Shown here in pieces: positions 35,049 through 43,291 of a stretch of DNA of 64,000 bases. Each line of letters opens with the position of its first letter. Position 1 is the first letter of the stretch. The notes beneath the pieces are model-generated. The model saw only the letters and a list, made by a program, of their open reading frames with translations. It had not been told where the DNA came from and ran no database searches. Location of the stretch: the NCBI GenBank assembly GCA_009699245.1, contig WLOQ01000006.1, positions 92,937 through 156,936 on the forward strand. The letters run 5' to 3'. The translations under genes and the position numbers were made by a program. Source of the DNA: Actinomycetota bacterium (GTDB lineage Bacteria; Actinomycetota; Thermoleophilia; Solirubrobacterales; Solirubrobacteraceae).

Positions 35049-35777
35049 TCAGCCGGCGACGTCGCCGAGCCGCGGGAGCGGCGCGAACGCGCGCAGCGGC
35101 GGCACGGTGCGGCCGCGGGGCTGGGGAAGCACGCCGACGCGCACCCGGCCGGCCTCCAGGAAGCCGAGCTTCTTCGCTGCGGCGTAGGTCAGGTCGTAGT
35201 GCAGGCCGCGGCCGAACGGCCCGCGGTCGATGACCGGCACGGTGACGACCTTCCCGCCCCAGGTGATCTCGACCAGGGTCCCGCACGGGAGGGTGCGATG
35301 CGCGACGCCCATCGTGGACTTGCGCAGTCGCACGCCGCAGGACGTTCGCGAGCCGGACAGGTCGTACCACGTGGCACCGGCCCCGCGATAGACCGTGACG
35401 GTGCCCGTCGGTGGCTCGGCGAGGCCGCCCGCCGCCGTCCCACCCAGCGCGATCGCGCGGACCTGCCAGCGCCCGGCGACCCGCGAGGTCCAGCGGGCGC
35501 TGAAGCGCCCGTCGGCGTCGGCCCGTGCGCGAGCGAGCGTCACCCACACGCGACGCGGTCCGAGACCCTGGATGGCGACCACGCGGCCTGCCGCGGCGAC
35601 GCCGAGCGTCCCCGTGAAGGTCGTGGGGGTTCCTGAGAGCGCGGGCGCGGCGCTGAGCAGCGTCTCACCGGCCTCCGTCCCGCCCGACTGGGCGCCGGCC
35701 GCCGCGACCATGCCGCCGCCGAAGGCGCAGGTGCAGAGGGCGCAGAGGACGGCGTGCGGGAAGCGGAGGAGTGTCAT
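35049..35777 (-). CDS. Secreted RlpA-like double-psi beta-barrel protein
   Basis: Exported protein of 242 residues. It has a signal peptide (VLCALCTCAFGGGMVAAAGAQ), an Ig-like or beta-sandwich middle (LSGTPTTFTGTLGVAAAGRVVAIQ...GRWQVRAIAL), and a C-terminal RlpA-like DPBB with ATWYDLSGSRTSCGVRL, TLPCGTLVEITWGGKVVTVPVIDRGPF and LTYAAAKKLGF. RlpA domains bind or cleave denuded glycan strands at the septum. The short tail after the DPBB is Pro/Arg-rich. It shares a strand with moeA and the 101-aa gene. Confidence 0.85.
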   Translation of the reverse strand: MTLLRFPHAVLCALCTCAFGGGMVAAAGAQSGGTEAGETLLSAAPALSGTPTTFTGTLGVAAAGRVVAIQGLGPRRVWVTLARARADADGRFSARWTSRVAGRWQVRAIALGGTAAGGLAEPPTGTVTVYRGAGATWYDLSGSRTSCGVRLRKSTMGVAHRTLPCGTLVEITWGGKVVTVPVIDRGPFGRGLHYDLTYAAAKKLGFLEAGRVRVGVLPQPRGRTVPPLRAFAPLPRLGDVAG

Positions 35778-35800
35778 GGGCTGGCGTGCGGGCCCGGCGG

Positions 35801-36106
35801 TCAGAACGGGAGGCGCCCGATGAGCGCGCGCATCAGGTCCTCGAGCTGGGTCAGCGGATCGGCCGACCCCGGTCGGGCGTTGGGCGCCGCGTAGCCCGCC
35901 GCGGGGATGCTCCGCCGCGGCGCGGGCTCCGGGCGCGCCGGCTCTCGCCGGCGGTCGGCACGCGGCTGGCGCGGCTGGCGGGGTGCGGCAGGCGGCGTCG
36001 CACGTGCGGCCGTGCGGCGAGCGGTCGCCCGCTGCGGGCGGCTGCGCGGGAGGTTCGTGAGCACCTCGCGGGGGTCGTTGGGGGAGTCCCCGTCGGCACC
36101 GGACAT
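35801..36106 (-). CDS. Arg/Pro-rich disordered small protein
   Basis: A 101-residue protein with a central low-complexity stretch of Arg, Pro and Ala (RSRPQRATARRTAARATPPA and following). It is flanked by an acidic start (MSGADGDSPNDPREVLTNLP) and a more ordered C-terminus (PLTQLEDLMRALIGRLPF) that could form an amphipathic helix. No family is recognised. It lies 23 bases upstream of the RlpA-like gene on the same strand. Composition alone could mislead in high-G+C DNA, so existence is moderately certain. The ordered C-terminal helix and the ATG at 36106 support it. Confidence 0.5.
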   Translation of the reverse strand: MSGADGDSPNDPREVLTNLPRSRPQRATARRTAARATPPAAPRQPRQPRADRRREPARPEPAPRRSIPAAGYAAPNARPGSADPLTQLEDLMRALIGRLPF

Positions 36107-36325
36107 GGCGTCATTGTGCCAGTACGCGCGATCCCGGCGCCAGCGAGCGTCCCCAGATGGCGTGTGTTGGGTACGACATGAGCAACACCGCTCGCCTTGA
36201 GTCGTGCGCCTCCGCGGACGATGAATTGCGACGGCACTACCCTGAGGAGGTCCCCCGCAGGGGTGCCACATCGTCATATCGTCAGCCCGCGATTCGCGGT
36301 GCCGGGGAACTCGAAACGGATACGC
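36107..36325 (+). promoter_or_regulatory. rpoD upstream region
   Basis: This 219-base intergenic space has no convincing small gene. It holds a -10-like TACCCT at 36238-36243, just before GAGGAGG, and a short CCCC-GCA-GGGG hairpin (36253-36263). The rpoD transcript therefore probably has a leader of about 75 bases, unlike the leaderless neighbours. No -35 TTGACA is seen at the right distance. Confidence 0.35.
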
Positions 36326-37426
36326 ATGTCAGTCACCGATCTACAGGAACTCGAAGAGATCAAGGCCCTTGTGGCACGCGGCCAGGCGAGCGGGGTTCTC
36401 TCCCACGCCGACCTCGCGAGCGCCACCGCGGAGCTGGATATCGACGAGTCCGATCGCGAGGAGCTCGCGACGTGGATCGAGAGCCAGGAGATCGAGCTCA
36501 TCGAGGACGACCCGGGTGCCGTCCCGACGGAGCCGGAGCGCGCCCCCGACAAGCGCGGCCGCCGCACGAAGCGCACGACGGGTCTCGACCTGCGCGCCGA
36601 CATGACGACGGACTCGCTGCAGCTCTTCCTCAAGGACATCGGCAAGGTCCGGCTCCTCACCGCGCAGGAGGAGGTCGATCTCGCCAAGCGCATCGAGCGC
36701 GGTGACCTCGACGCCAAGCAGAAGATGGTCGAGTCGAACCTGCGCCTCGTCGTCTCGATCGCGAAGAACTACCGCAACCAGGGCCTGCCGTTCCTCGATC
36801 TCATCCAGGAGGGCACCCTCGGCCTCGTCCGCGCCGCCGAGAAGTTCGACTACCGCAAGGGCTTCAAGTTCTCGACGTACGCCACGTGGTGGATCCGCCA
36901 GGCGATCGCCCGCGCGCTCGCCGACAAGGCGCGCACGATCCGCATCCCGGTGCATGTGGTCGAGAAGCTCAACAAGATCGGTCGCGCGGAGCGCAAGCTC
37001 GTCACCGAGCTCGGCCGCGAGCCCACCGCCGACGAGATCGCGCACGTGACCGGCATCGACCCGGAGGAGGTCGAGTCGATCAAGCGCTCCGCGCAGGCGC
37101 CGGTCTCTCTCGAGAAGCCGGTCGGCGACGAGGACGAGTCGGAGTTCGGGCAGTTCATCGCCGACGAGCGCGCCGAATCCCCGTACGAGCGCGCCGCCGA
37201 GATCCTCACGAAGGAGGCGCTGCGCGAGGCGCTGGAGAATCTCTCCTACCGCGAGCGGCGCGTCCTCGAGCTGCGCTACGGCCTCGGGGGCGAGCATCCC
37301 CGCACGCTCGACGAGGTCGGCAAGACCTTCAACGTCACGCGCGAGCGGATCCGCCAGATCGAGAACCAGAGCCTCAAGAAGCTCCAGTCGCTCGCCGAGG
37401 CGCAGAAGCTCCGCGACGTCGCCTGA
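36326..37426 (+). CDS. rpoD: Primary sigma factor RpoD/SigA
   Basis: Group 1 sigma-70 factor of 366 residues. Region 1.2 has [29 protein letters not shown] and region 2 has [26 protein letters not shown]. The core-binding/-10 recognition segment is [19 protein letters not shown], and region 4.2 has [21 protein letters not shown]. The N-terminal region 1.1 is short and acidic ([19 protein letters not shown]). ATG 36326 is the natural start; an upstream extension of the frame is non-coding in character. A hairpin at 37442-37459 separates it from pilT. Confidence 0.96.
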   Translation: MSVTDLQELEEIKALVARGQASGVLSHADLASATAELDIDESDREELATWIESQEIELIEDDPGAVPTEPERAPDKRGRRTKRTTGLDLRADMTTDSLQLFLKDIGKVRLLTAQEEVDLAKRIERGDLDAKQKMVESNLRLVVSIAKNYRNQGLPFLDLIQEGTLGLVRAAEKFDYRKGFKFSTYATWWIRQAIARALADKARTIRIPVHVVEKLNKIGRAERKLVTELGREPTADEIAHVTGIDPEEVESIKRSAQAPVSLEKPVGDEDESEFGQFIADERAESPYERAAEILTKEALREALENLSYRERRVLELRYGLGGEHPRTLDEVGKTFNVTRERIRQIENQSLKKLQSLAEAQKLRDVA

Positions 37427-37441
37427 CACCGCCGCTCAACC

Positions 37442-37459
37442 CGGCGGGGACTCCCGCCG
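37442..37459 (+). terminator. Hairpin between rpoD and pilT
   Basis: A perfect 7-bp stem CGGCGGG/CCCGCCG with a GACT loop lies 16 bases after the rpoD stop and 14 bases before the pilT start. No T-tract follows. It may terminate or attenuate read-through into pilT. Confidence 0.5.
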
Positions 37460-37472
37460 ATGAAGGGCCTGT

Positions 37473-38627
37473 ATGTCGCTGGATCTCCACGCCGCACTGC
37501 GTCACCTGATCGCTGTGGAAGGGTCCGATCTCCACCTCAAGGTGGGATCGGTGCCGCTCGCACGCGTTCACGGGGAGCTCCTCCCGGTTCCGGGAATGGG
37601 CGCGCTCGAGTCCGCCGACACCGCTGGTGCGGTGGCGATGATGCTCCTGGACCCGCACAAGCAGCGCGAGTTCGAGGAAGAGTTTGAGGTCGACTTCTCG
37701 TTCAGCGTTCCGGAACTCGCGCGCTTTCGCTGTAACGCCTTCCATCAGCGGGGTGAGGTCTCGATCGTCATGCGTGCGATCCCGATCACGATCCGGACGA
37801 TCGAGGAGCTCGAACTGCCGAGCGTCGTGGGCCAGCTCGCCGAGGAGGAGCGCGGGATCATCCTGCTCACCGGCACCACCGGCTCGGGCAAGTCGACGAC
37901 GCTCGCGGCGATGATCGACCACATCAACCGCACCAGGGCGCGGCACATCGTGACGATCGAGGATCCGATCGAGTTCCTTCATACGGACCGTCTCGCGCTC
38001 ATCAACCAGCGCGAGGTCGGACAGGACACTGCGTCCTTCAAGCGCGCCCTGCGCCGGGTGCTGCGGCAGGACCCGGACGTGATCCTCGTCGGCGAGATGC
38101 GCGACGAGGAGACCGTTCAGACGGCGCTGGCCGCTGCCGAGACTGGGCACCTCGTCTTCTCGACCGTGCACACGATCGACGCGGCGGAGACGGTCAACCG
38201 GCTCATCGACTTCTTTCCCCCGCACATGCATCAGCAGGTCCGCGCGATGCTCGGCGGCACGCTCAAGGGGATCATCTCCCAGCGGCTCGTGCCTGACACC
38301 GCGGGAGGCCGGATCGCCGCGTGCGAGGTGCTGCGAATGACCGGGCGCGTGCGCGACATGATCGTGGACCCCACGCAGACGGGGCGCCTTCCCGAGGTGA
38401 TCGCGGAGGGCGAGTACTACGGCATGCAGAGCTTCGACCAGGCCCTGCTCGGGCATCTGCGCCGTGGACGTGTGACGATGGAGGCGGCTATCGCCTCGGC
38501 CGCGAACCCCCACGACTTTAAGCTGCTCGTCGCAGCCGACGGCAAGCGCGGCACGACGATGGAGGATCTCGCGGACGCCGAGGGGCGTCGCGGGACAGAG
38601 GAGGAGCCGGAGCCCATCCGGCCCTGA
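37473..38627 (+). CDS. pilT: Type IV pilus twitching motility ATPase PilT
   Basis: A 384-residue secretion-type ATPase: the N-terminal PAS-like domain GSDLHLKVGSVPLARVHGEL, arginine-finger region HQRGEVSIVMRAIP, Walker A LTGTTGSGKSTTLAAMIDH, Asp box IVTIEDPIEFLH, Walker B DPDVILVGEMRDEET, His box TGHLVFSTVHTIDAAETVNRLI and the PilT-type AIRNLIRE equivalent near YYGMQSFDQALL. PilT powers pilus retraction. No pilB, pilC or pilin gene is nearby. A ribosome-binding site (AAGGG) precedes the ATG. Confidence 0.93.
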   Translation: MSLDLHAALRHLIAVEGSDLHLKVGSVPLARVHGELLPVPGMGALESADTAGAVAMMLLDPHKQREFEEEFEVDFSFSVPELARFRCNAFHQRGEVSIVMRAIPITIRTIEELELPSVVGQLAEEERGIILLTGTTGSGKSTTLAAMIDHINRTRARHIVTIEDPIEFLHTDRLALINQREVGQDTASFKRALRRVLRQDPDVILVGEMRDEETVQTALAAAETGHLVFSTVHTIDAAETVNRLIDFFPPHMHQQVRAMLGGTLKGIISQRLVPDTAGGRIAACEVLRMTGRVRDMIVDPTQTGRLPEVIAEGEYYGMQSFDQALLGHLRRGRVTMEAAIASAANPHDFKLLVAADGKRGTTMEDLADAEGRRGTEEEPEPIRP

Positions 38628-38650
38628 TCATCGAACAAGGAGGTTTGACC

Positions 38651-39367
38651 ATGTCCCTACGCACGGATTTGCAGCAGTACGCCGAGACGAGCGGTCCTGA
38701 CGCCTTCTCGCTCCAGAATTCCAAGCTCCTGAAGGTGCGCCTCGACGACGGGGCGATCCAGGCGAAGCGCGGGTCGATGGTCGCCTACCAGGGCGATGTG
38801 ACCTTTGAGCACGCAGGGTCCGGTGGGATGAGCCGGATGATCAAGAAGGCCGTGACCGGTGAGGGCGCCGACCTCATGAAGATGCGCGGTACGGGGGAGG
38901 TCTTCCTCGCCGATGCCGCCCAGGAGGTGCATCTCGTCCTGCTTGAGAACGACTCGCTCACGGTGAACGGGCCGAACCTCCTCGCCTTCGACGCCGACAT
39001 CGACTGGGACATCACGCGCCTAACGGGCGGTGCGGCCGGGGCGCTCGCGGGCGGGCTCTTCAACATGACGCTGCGCGGGTCGGGCTGGGTCGCCCTCGTG
39101 ACCGACGGGCCGCCGATCCTGCTCGACGTCGCGGCCGCCCCGACCTTCGCCGACGCGCAGGCGGCGGTGACGTGGTCGTCCGGGGTCACCGCCGGGCTGC
39201 GCACCGACGTGAGCGCGAAGACCCTGATCGGCAAGTCGTCCGGGGAGTCGATCCAGATGGCGTTCTCCGGAGAAGGGTGGGTGCTGATCCAGCCGTCGGA
39301 GGGGCGCGTCTCCGGGATCGGCGGCGGTGGCGGCGGCGGTGTTCTCGGCGGTCTGCTCGGCGGCTGA
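38651..39367 (+). CDS. AIM24/TIGR00266-family protein
   Basis: A 238-residue protein of the AIM24 family: FSLQNSKLLKVRLDDGAIQAKRGSMVAYQGDVTFEHAG, then LTGEGADLMKMRG-like GEGADLMKMRGTGEVFLAD, SLTVNGPNLLAFDADIDWDI, and the C-terminal FSGEGWVLIQPSEG. It ends in a glycine-rich tail (GIGGGGGGGVLGGLLGG). The mitochondrial homologue organises inner-membrane complexes; bacterial function is unknown. A strong AAGGAGG ribosome-binding site decides for ATG 38651 over the in-frame TTG at 38645. It follows pilT by 23 bases. Confidence 0.88.
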   Translation: MSLRTDLQQYAETSGPDAFSLQNSKLLKVRLDDGAIQAKRGSMVAYQGDVTFEHAGSGGMSRMIKKAVTGEGADLMKMRGTGEVFLADAAQEVHLVLLENDSLTVNGPNLLAFDADIDWDITRLTGGAAGALAGGLFNMTLRGSGWVALVTDGPPILLDVAAAPTFADAQAAVTWSSGVTAGLRTDVSAKTLIGKSSGESIQMAFSGEGWVLIQPSEGRVSGIGGGGGGGVLGGLLGG

Positions 39368-39387
39368 CGGCCCCGCCGCCATCACTT

Positions 39388-39401
39388 CACTTGGTAAAGT
39401 G
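39388..39401. promoter_or_regulatory. Inverted repeat overlapping the -10 of the HxlR gene
   Basis: CACTT-GGTA-AAGTG is a perfect 5-bp inverted repeat. It overlaps a TAAAGT -10-like hexamer (39395-39400) nine bases before the ATG at 39410. It is a plausible operator for autoregulation by the HxlR protein. Confidence 0.5.
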
Positions 39402-39409
39402 TTGCGCGG

Positions 39410-39760
39410 ATGCCTGCTGATCCGTCCTGTCCTGTCTGCCGCACGGCCGACATCGTCTGCGCCAAGTGGACGCTCCTCATCATCCGCGACCTGTCGGAAG
39501 GGCACTCGCGCTTCGGGGAGCTTGAGCGCTCGCTGGCCGGGATCAGTCCGCGGACGCTCTCGCTGCGTCTGCGCGACCTCGAGCAGGGCGGGATCGTCGA
39601 GCGCCAGACCTTCCCCGAGGTTCCGCCGCGCGTCGAGTACGCGCTGACGGACAAGGGCCGGGCGCTGCTCCCGATCGTCGAGGACATGCGGGATTTCGGC
39701 GAGCAGTGGCTCGTAGGGACCTGCGAAGATGTTCCCGCCGCCGAGCTCGCCGGCGTCTGA
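39410..39760 (+). CDS. HxlR-family transcriptional regulator
   Basis: A 116-residue winged-helix protein: CPVCRTADIVCAKWTLLIIRDLSEGHSRFGELERSLAGISPRTLSLRLRDLEQGGIVERQTFPEVPPRVEYALTDKG is spread over the whole HxlR domain. Three cysteines (C7, C10, C17) cluster before the first helix. In related proteins (HypR, QorR) cysteines here sense disulfide or quinone stress, so a redox sensor is possible (inference). It is an isolated gene with its own promoter and an inverted repeat. The target is not evident. Confidence 0.9.
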   Translation: MPADPSCPVCRTADIVCAKWTLLIIRDLSEGHSRFGELERSLAGISPRTLSLRLRDLEQGGIVERQTFPEVPPRVEYALTDKGRALLPIVEDMRDFGEQWLVGTCEDVPAAELAGV

Positions 39761-39853
39761 GCCGACCTGGCTCGCGCGCCGCAACCTGCGTTCCCACCCG
39801 ATGTTCCCGTGACCATGGAAGGACCCGACGACCGTGCGCGGAAGGGGGACGCG

Positions 39854-41542
39854 ATGTCCCAACCACCCGCATCGGGCCTGACCCGGCGCCGCGCGCTCGC
39901 GCTCGGCGCCGCCGCGGGCGCCGCGACGCTCCTGCGGGGCTCCGTCCTGCCGCAGCCCGCGCTGGCGCGCACCCGCGACCTCGTGGTCCCGCGCGACGCG
40001 TTCGGTCGCGACGGCCGCACCGGGCCACTCGCGGTGGCGCCCTTCGTCCTCCTCGGCGTGCGCGCTCCGCTGGCGCTCGGCGCGGCGCTGGACGTGCGCA
40101 CGAGGCGTCGCGGGGGGAGCTGGAGCGCATGGAATCGCCTCCACGCCGGCCTCGGTCACGGACCCGATCACGGCGGCGCGCCGCGGTCCGGTGAGCCGCT
40201 CTGGACCGGCGCGGCGGACGAACTCGAGCTGCGCGCCTCGCGGCGACCTGCTGGCCCCGTGCGCGTCGCTTTCGTCGACGTCCCGGCCCCCGCTCGCGCG
40301 CTGCTCGCGGCGCGCGCCGCCCGCGCACGCACCGCCCAGATCGCCGGCGCTCCGGCGATCGTCCCGCGCGCGACGTGGGCGACCGACGCAGCGAAGCCGC
40401 GCACCGACCCGAGCTTCGGTGACGTGCAGATCGCCGTCGTCCACCACACCGAGTCGTCGAACGCCTACGGCCCCGAGGATTCGGCGGCCGCGGTGCTCGC
40501 GATCGCGCAGTTCCACATCGACACTCGCGGCTGGAACGACATCGGCTACAACTTCGTCGTCGACCGCTTCGGGACGATCTTCGAGGGCCGCGCAGGCGGC
40601 ATCGACCTCCCGGTCATCGGCGCGCACGCGATGGGCTTCAACTCCGTCTCGACCGGCATCTCGGTGATGGGGTCCTTCATGGACGTCGAGGCTCCCGGCG
40701 CGGCCGTCGCCGCCGTGGCTCGCCTGATCGGCTGGAAGCTGCCGTTCCATGGGATCCCGGTGACGGGCGACACCGTGGTCGTCTCTGGCGGCGGGTCGCA
40801 GGCCCGCTACCCCTACGGCCAGAGCGTGACCCTGCCCCGGATCTGCGGGCACCGCGACGTCGGCAGCACCAACTGCCCAGGCGACCAGTTCTATCTCCAG
40901 CTTCCCGCGCTGCGCACACGGACTGCGGCCCACGCGCAGCCGATCGTGCTGCGGCCGATGGTGAGCCTGGCAGCGTCGACGCCTCGCAGCGGCTACGGGA
41001 GGCCGGTCGCCTTCAGCGGCACCGTCCTCGGCACCGACCGCACCCCGCAGGTGGGCGGCCGGGTGCGCATCGCCAAGCAGTCGCCGAGCGGCGCGTGGGT
41101 CACGATCGCGCGGGCGGTCACCGATGCGCAGGGCGACTATGTCGTGAGCGCTCCATGGCGGCGTGCCGGCCTCGTGCGCGCCGAAGTCGGCGACGCCACG
41201 TCGCTGCCCGTCTCCGTGGCGGTCGTCCCCGCCCTGCGCGTCACGGCGGACACGACGCAGCTCGCTTCAGGAGAACGGGTCACGCTCAGCGGCTCATTGC
41301 GCCCCAAGGGGACGATCGAGGTCGTCATCCAGCGCCGGTCCGGCGGGCGCTGGCGCATCCAGCGGCGCTTCACGCGCCGCGCGGGAACATCGTTCGCGGT
41401 GCCTGTGCGCTTCGGCCTCGCCGGGAGCTACCGGGTGCTCGTCTCGGGCCGGGTCGGCGACCAGCGCGTCCACGCGGCGCCCATCGCGCTGAAGGTCGGC
41501 GGCGGCCCGGGCGGGGCCGTCGGTGGCGTCGACGGCACCTGA
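39854..41542 (+). CDS. Tat-exported N-acetylmuramoyl-L-alanine amidase with Ig-like C-terminal domains
   Basis: A 562-residue exported enzyme. A twin-arginine signal (LTRRRALALGAAAGAATLL) is followed by a linker and a PGRP/amidase_2 domain (about residues 175-360): the zinc ligand region VQIAVVHHTESSNAYG, NDIGYNFVVDRFGTIFEGRAGG, and the second ligands in ICGHRDVGSTNCPGDQFY. Two beta-sandwich segments follow (PVAFSGTVLG... and RVTLSGSLRPKGTIEVVIQRR). ATG 39854 is chosen for its AAGGGGGA ribosome-binding site. The enzyme cuts the muramoyl-alanine bond of peptidoglycan. Its stop codon overlaps the Zur-type operator of the next operon. Confidence 0.9.
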   Translation: MSQPPASGLTRRRALALGAAAGAATLLRGSVLPQPALARTRDLVVPRDAFGRDGRTGPLAVAPFVLLGVRAPLALGAALDVRTRRRGGSWSAWNRLHAGLGHGPDHGGAPRSGEPLWTGAADELELRASRRPAGPVRVAFVDVPAPARALLAARAARARTAQIAGAPAIVPRATWATDAAKPRTDPSFGDVQIAVVHHTESSNAYGPEDSAAAVLAIAQFHIDTRGWNDIGYNFVVDRFGTIFEGRAGGIDLPVIGAHAMGFNSVSTGISVMGSFMDVEAPGAAVAAVARLIGWKLPFHGIPVTGDTVVVSGGGSQARYPYGQSVTLPRICGHRDVGSTNCPGDQFYLQLPALRTRTAAHAQPIVLRPMVSLAASTPRSGYGRPVAFSGTVLGTDRTPQVGGRVRIAKQSPSGAWVTIARAVTDAQGDYVVSAPWRRAGLVRAEVGDATSLPVSVAVVPALRVTADTTQLASGERVTLSGSLRPKGTIEVVIQRRSGGRWRIQRRFTRRAGTSFAVPVRFGLAGSYRVLVSGRVGDQRVHAAPIALKVGGGPGGAVGGVDGT

Positions 41543-41554
41543 GAACGATTCTCA
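41540..41554. promoter_or_regulatory. Zur/Fur-type operator palindrome
   Basis: TGAGAA-CGA-TTCTCA is a perfect 6-3-6 palindrome, similar in layout to actinobacterial Zur boxes. It lies just upstream of TAGCCT (41563-41568, probable -10) and the zinc transport operon. Its first three bases are the stop codon of the amidase gene. Confidence 0.75.
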
Positions 41555-41578
41555 TTCTCTGCTAGCCTCGGGCACTCG

Positions 41579-43291
41579 ATGCCGGGTGCTCTCGACCTGC
41601 CGTTCTTCCGTGATGGCCTCGCCGAGGTGCTCCTCCTCGCGGTCGCGGCCGGCGTGCTCGGCACCTGGATCGTCCTGCGCGGGCTGGCCTTCTTCGCCCA
41701 CGCGGTCAGCACCGCGACCTTCCCGGGCCTCGTCGTCGCGGAGGGGGTCGGCTTCTCGGCGATGCTCGGCGGCTTCGGCACCGCAGCGCTCGTCGCGGGC
41801 CTCGTCGGGATCATCGCGTCGCGCAGGCGCACCGGGGCCGACAGCGTCACGGCGCTCGTGCTCGCCGTGGCGCTCGCCGCCGGTGCCGTCCTCGCCAGCG
41901 ACGTGTTCGGGACGGGCGCGAGCGTCGATCGGCTGCTCTTCGGCAGCCTCCTGCTGATCGACGCCGCCGACCTGCGGCTCGCGGCGCTCGCGGCCATCCT
42001 GGCCGTCGGTGGCAACCTCCTCTGGGGCCGACGCTGGCTGGCCGACGGCTTCGCCGGCAAGGGCCTCGGGCGGTCGGCGCCCGACATCGTCCTCGTCGTG
42101 CTGATCGCGATCGTCGCGGTCGCATCGCTCGCGGCGGTCGGCGCGCTCCTCGCGACGGCGCTGCTCATCGCGCCTGCGGCGACGACCCGCCTGCTCACCT
42201 CCCGGATGCGGGCGTGGCAGCTCACCACCGTCGCGCTCGCCGCGGTCGAGGGCACCGCCGGCATGTGGGCGGCGTTCGAGTTCGATGTGCCGCCCGGCGC
42301 CGCAATCGCGGTGATCGCGGGTGGGACGTTCGCGCTCGTGGCGCTGGTCCGTGTCGCAGTCCTGCGCACGCCCCGCCTGGCACCGGCGGCGGGACTCCTC
42401 GTGCTCACTGCCGCGCTGCTCGCGGGCTGTGGCTCAGGTGGATCGGCCGACCGGCGTCCGCAGGTCGCCGCGACCACGACGCAGCTCGCGGACATGACGG
42501 CCGCGATCGCCGGCCCCGACGTGCGCGTCCACGGAATTCTGCGCCGCAACAGCGACCCGCACGAGTACGAGCCGCGCCCCTCCGACGTGCGGGCCGTGGC
42601 GGACGCGCGCGCCATCCTCACCAGTGGCCTGGGGCTCGACGGGTGGGCCGCCGATGTCGTGCGCGCATCGGGGGCGCATGCGCCGGTCGTCGACGTCGGC
42701 GCAGCCGCGCTCGCCACCTCTGGAGCGGGCGGGGACGATCCCCACTGGTGGCTCGACCCGGAGGTGGCGATCGCCGGCACGCGGTCGGTTGAGGCCGCGC
42801 TGATCGACGTCGCGCCCGCGCACCGCGCGGCGATCGCGCGCCGCGCGCAGGCCTACCGCGCGCGTCTCGTGCGCCTTGACGCGGCGATCCGCGCCTGCGT
42901 CGACCGCGTCCCCGCCGCCGAGCGCCGGATCGTCACCGACCACGACGCCTTCGGTCGCTTCGCGCAGCGTTACGGCATCGAGGTCGTGGGGGTCGTGATG
43001 CCCGCCGCGACGAGCCGCGCCCAGGCCTCGGCCGGTGACCTCGCGAGCCTCGAGCGCACGATCCGGCGGACGGGGGCGCGCGCGGTGTTTCCCGAGGCCG
43101 GGCTCAACGCCGACCTCGCCCGCCGCATCGCCACGGATACCGGCGCCGACGCGCAGGAGGTGCTCCACGCCGACAGGCTCGGGCCGCAGGGGTCAGGGGC
43201 CGAGACCTATCTCGGGATGCTCGCCGCCGACGCCCGTGCGGTGGTGCGCGGCATGAGCGGCGGGACGGTCAGCTGCGCGGTGCGCCCATGA
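41579..43291 (+). CDS. Fused zinc ABC transporter permease and substrate-binding protein (ZnuB-ZnuA)
   Basis: A single 570-residue frame. Residues 1-262 are a ZnuB/MntB-type permease (VLRGLAFFAHAVSTATFPGL, TGADSVTALVLAVALAAGAV, GALLATALLIAPAATTRLLTSRM). Residues 267-284 form a lipoprotein-like signal ending in the lipobox LLAGC (C284). Residues about 292-570 are a ZnuA-type cluster A-1 binding protein (VAATTTQLADMTAAIAG, NSDPHEYEPRPSD, DPHWWLDPEVA, TDHDAFGRFAQRYGIEVVGV, FPEAGLNADLARRIATDTGA). No stop separates the parts. An internal GTG (42338) could start a separate lipoprotein. First gene of a zinc operon under a Zur-type box. Confidence 0.9.
   Translation: MPGALDLPFFRDGLAEVLLLAVAAGVLGTWIVLRGLAFFAHAVSTATFPGLVVAEGVGFSAMLGGFGTAALVAGLVGIIASRRRTGADSVTALVLAVALAAGAVLASDVFGTGASVDRLLFGSLLLIDAADLRLAALAAILAVGGNLLWGRRWLADGFAGKGLGRSAPDIVLVVLIAIVAVASLAAVGALLATALLIAPAATTRLLTSRMRAWQLTTVALAAVEGTAGMWAAFEFDVPPGAAIAVIAGGTFALVALVRVAVLRTPRLAPAAGLLVLTAALLAGCGSGGSADRRPQVAATTTQLADMTAAIAGPDVRVHGILRRNSDPHEYEPRPSDVRAVADARAILTSGLGLDGWAADVVRASGAHAPVVDVGAAALATSGAGGDDPHWWLDPEVAIAGTRSVEAALIDVAPAHRAAIARRAQAYRARLVRLDAAIRACVDRVPAAERRIVTDHDAFGRFAQRYGIEVVGVVMPAATSRAQASAGDLASLERTIRRTGARAVFPEAGLNADLARRIATDTGADAQEVLHADRLGPQGSGAETYLGMLAADARAVVRGMSGGTVSCAVRP

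Noticed and set aside
39359..39365. Glycine-rich end of the AIM24-like gene as a repeat or mobile element
   Set aside because: The GGC/GGT run is a coding poly-Gly tail; no terminal repeats or transposase are present.
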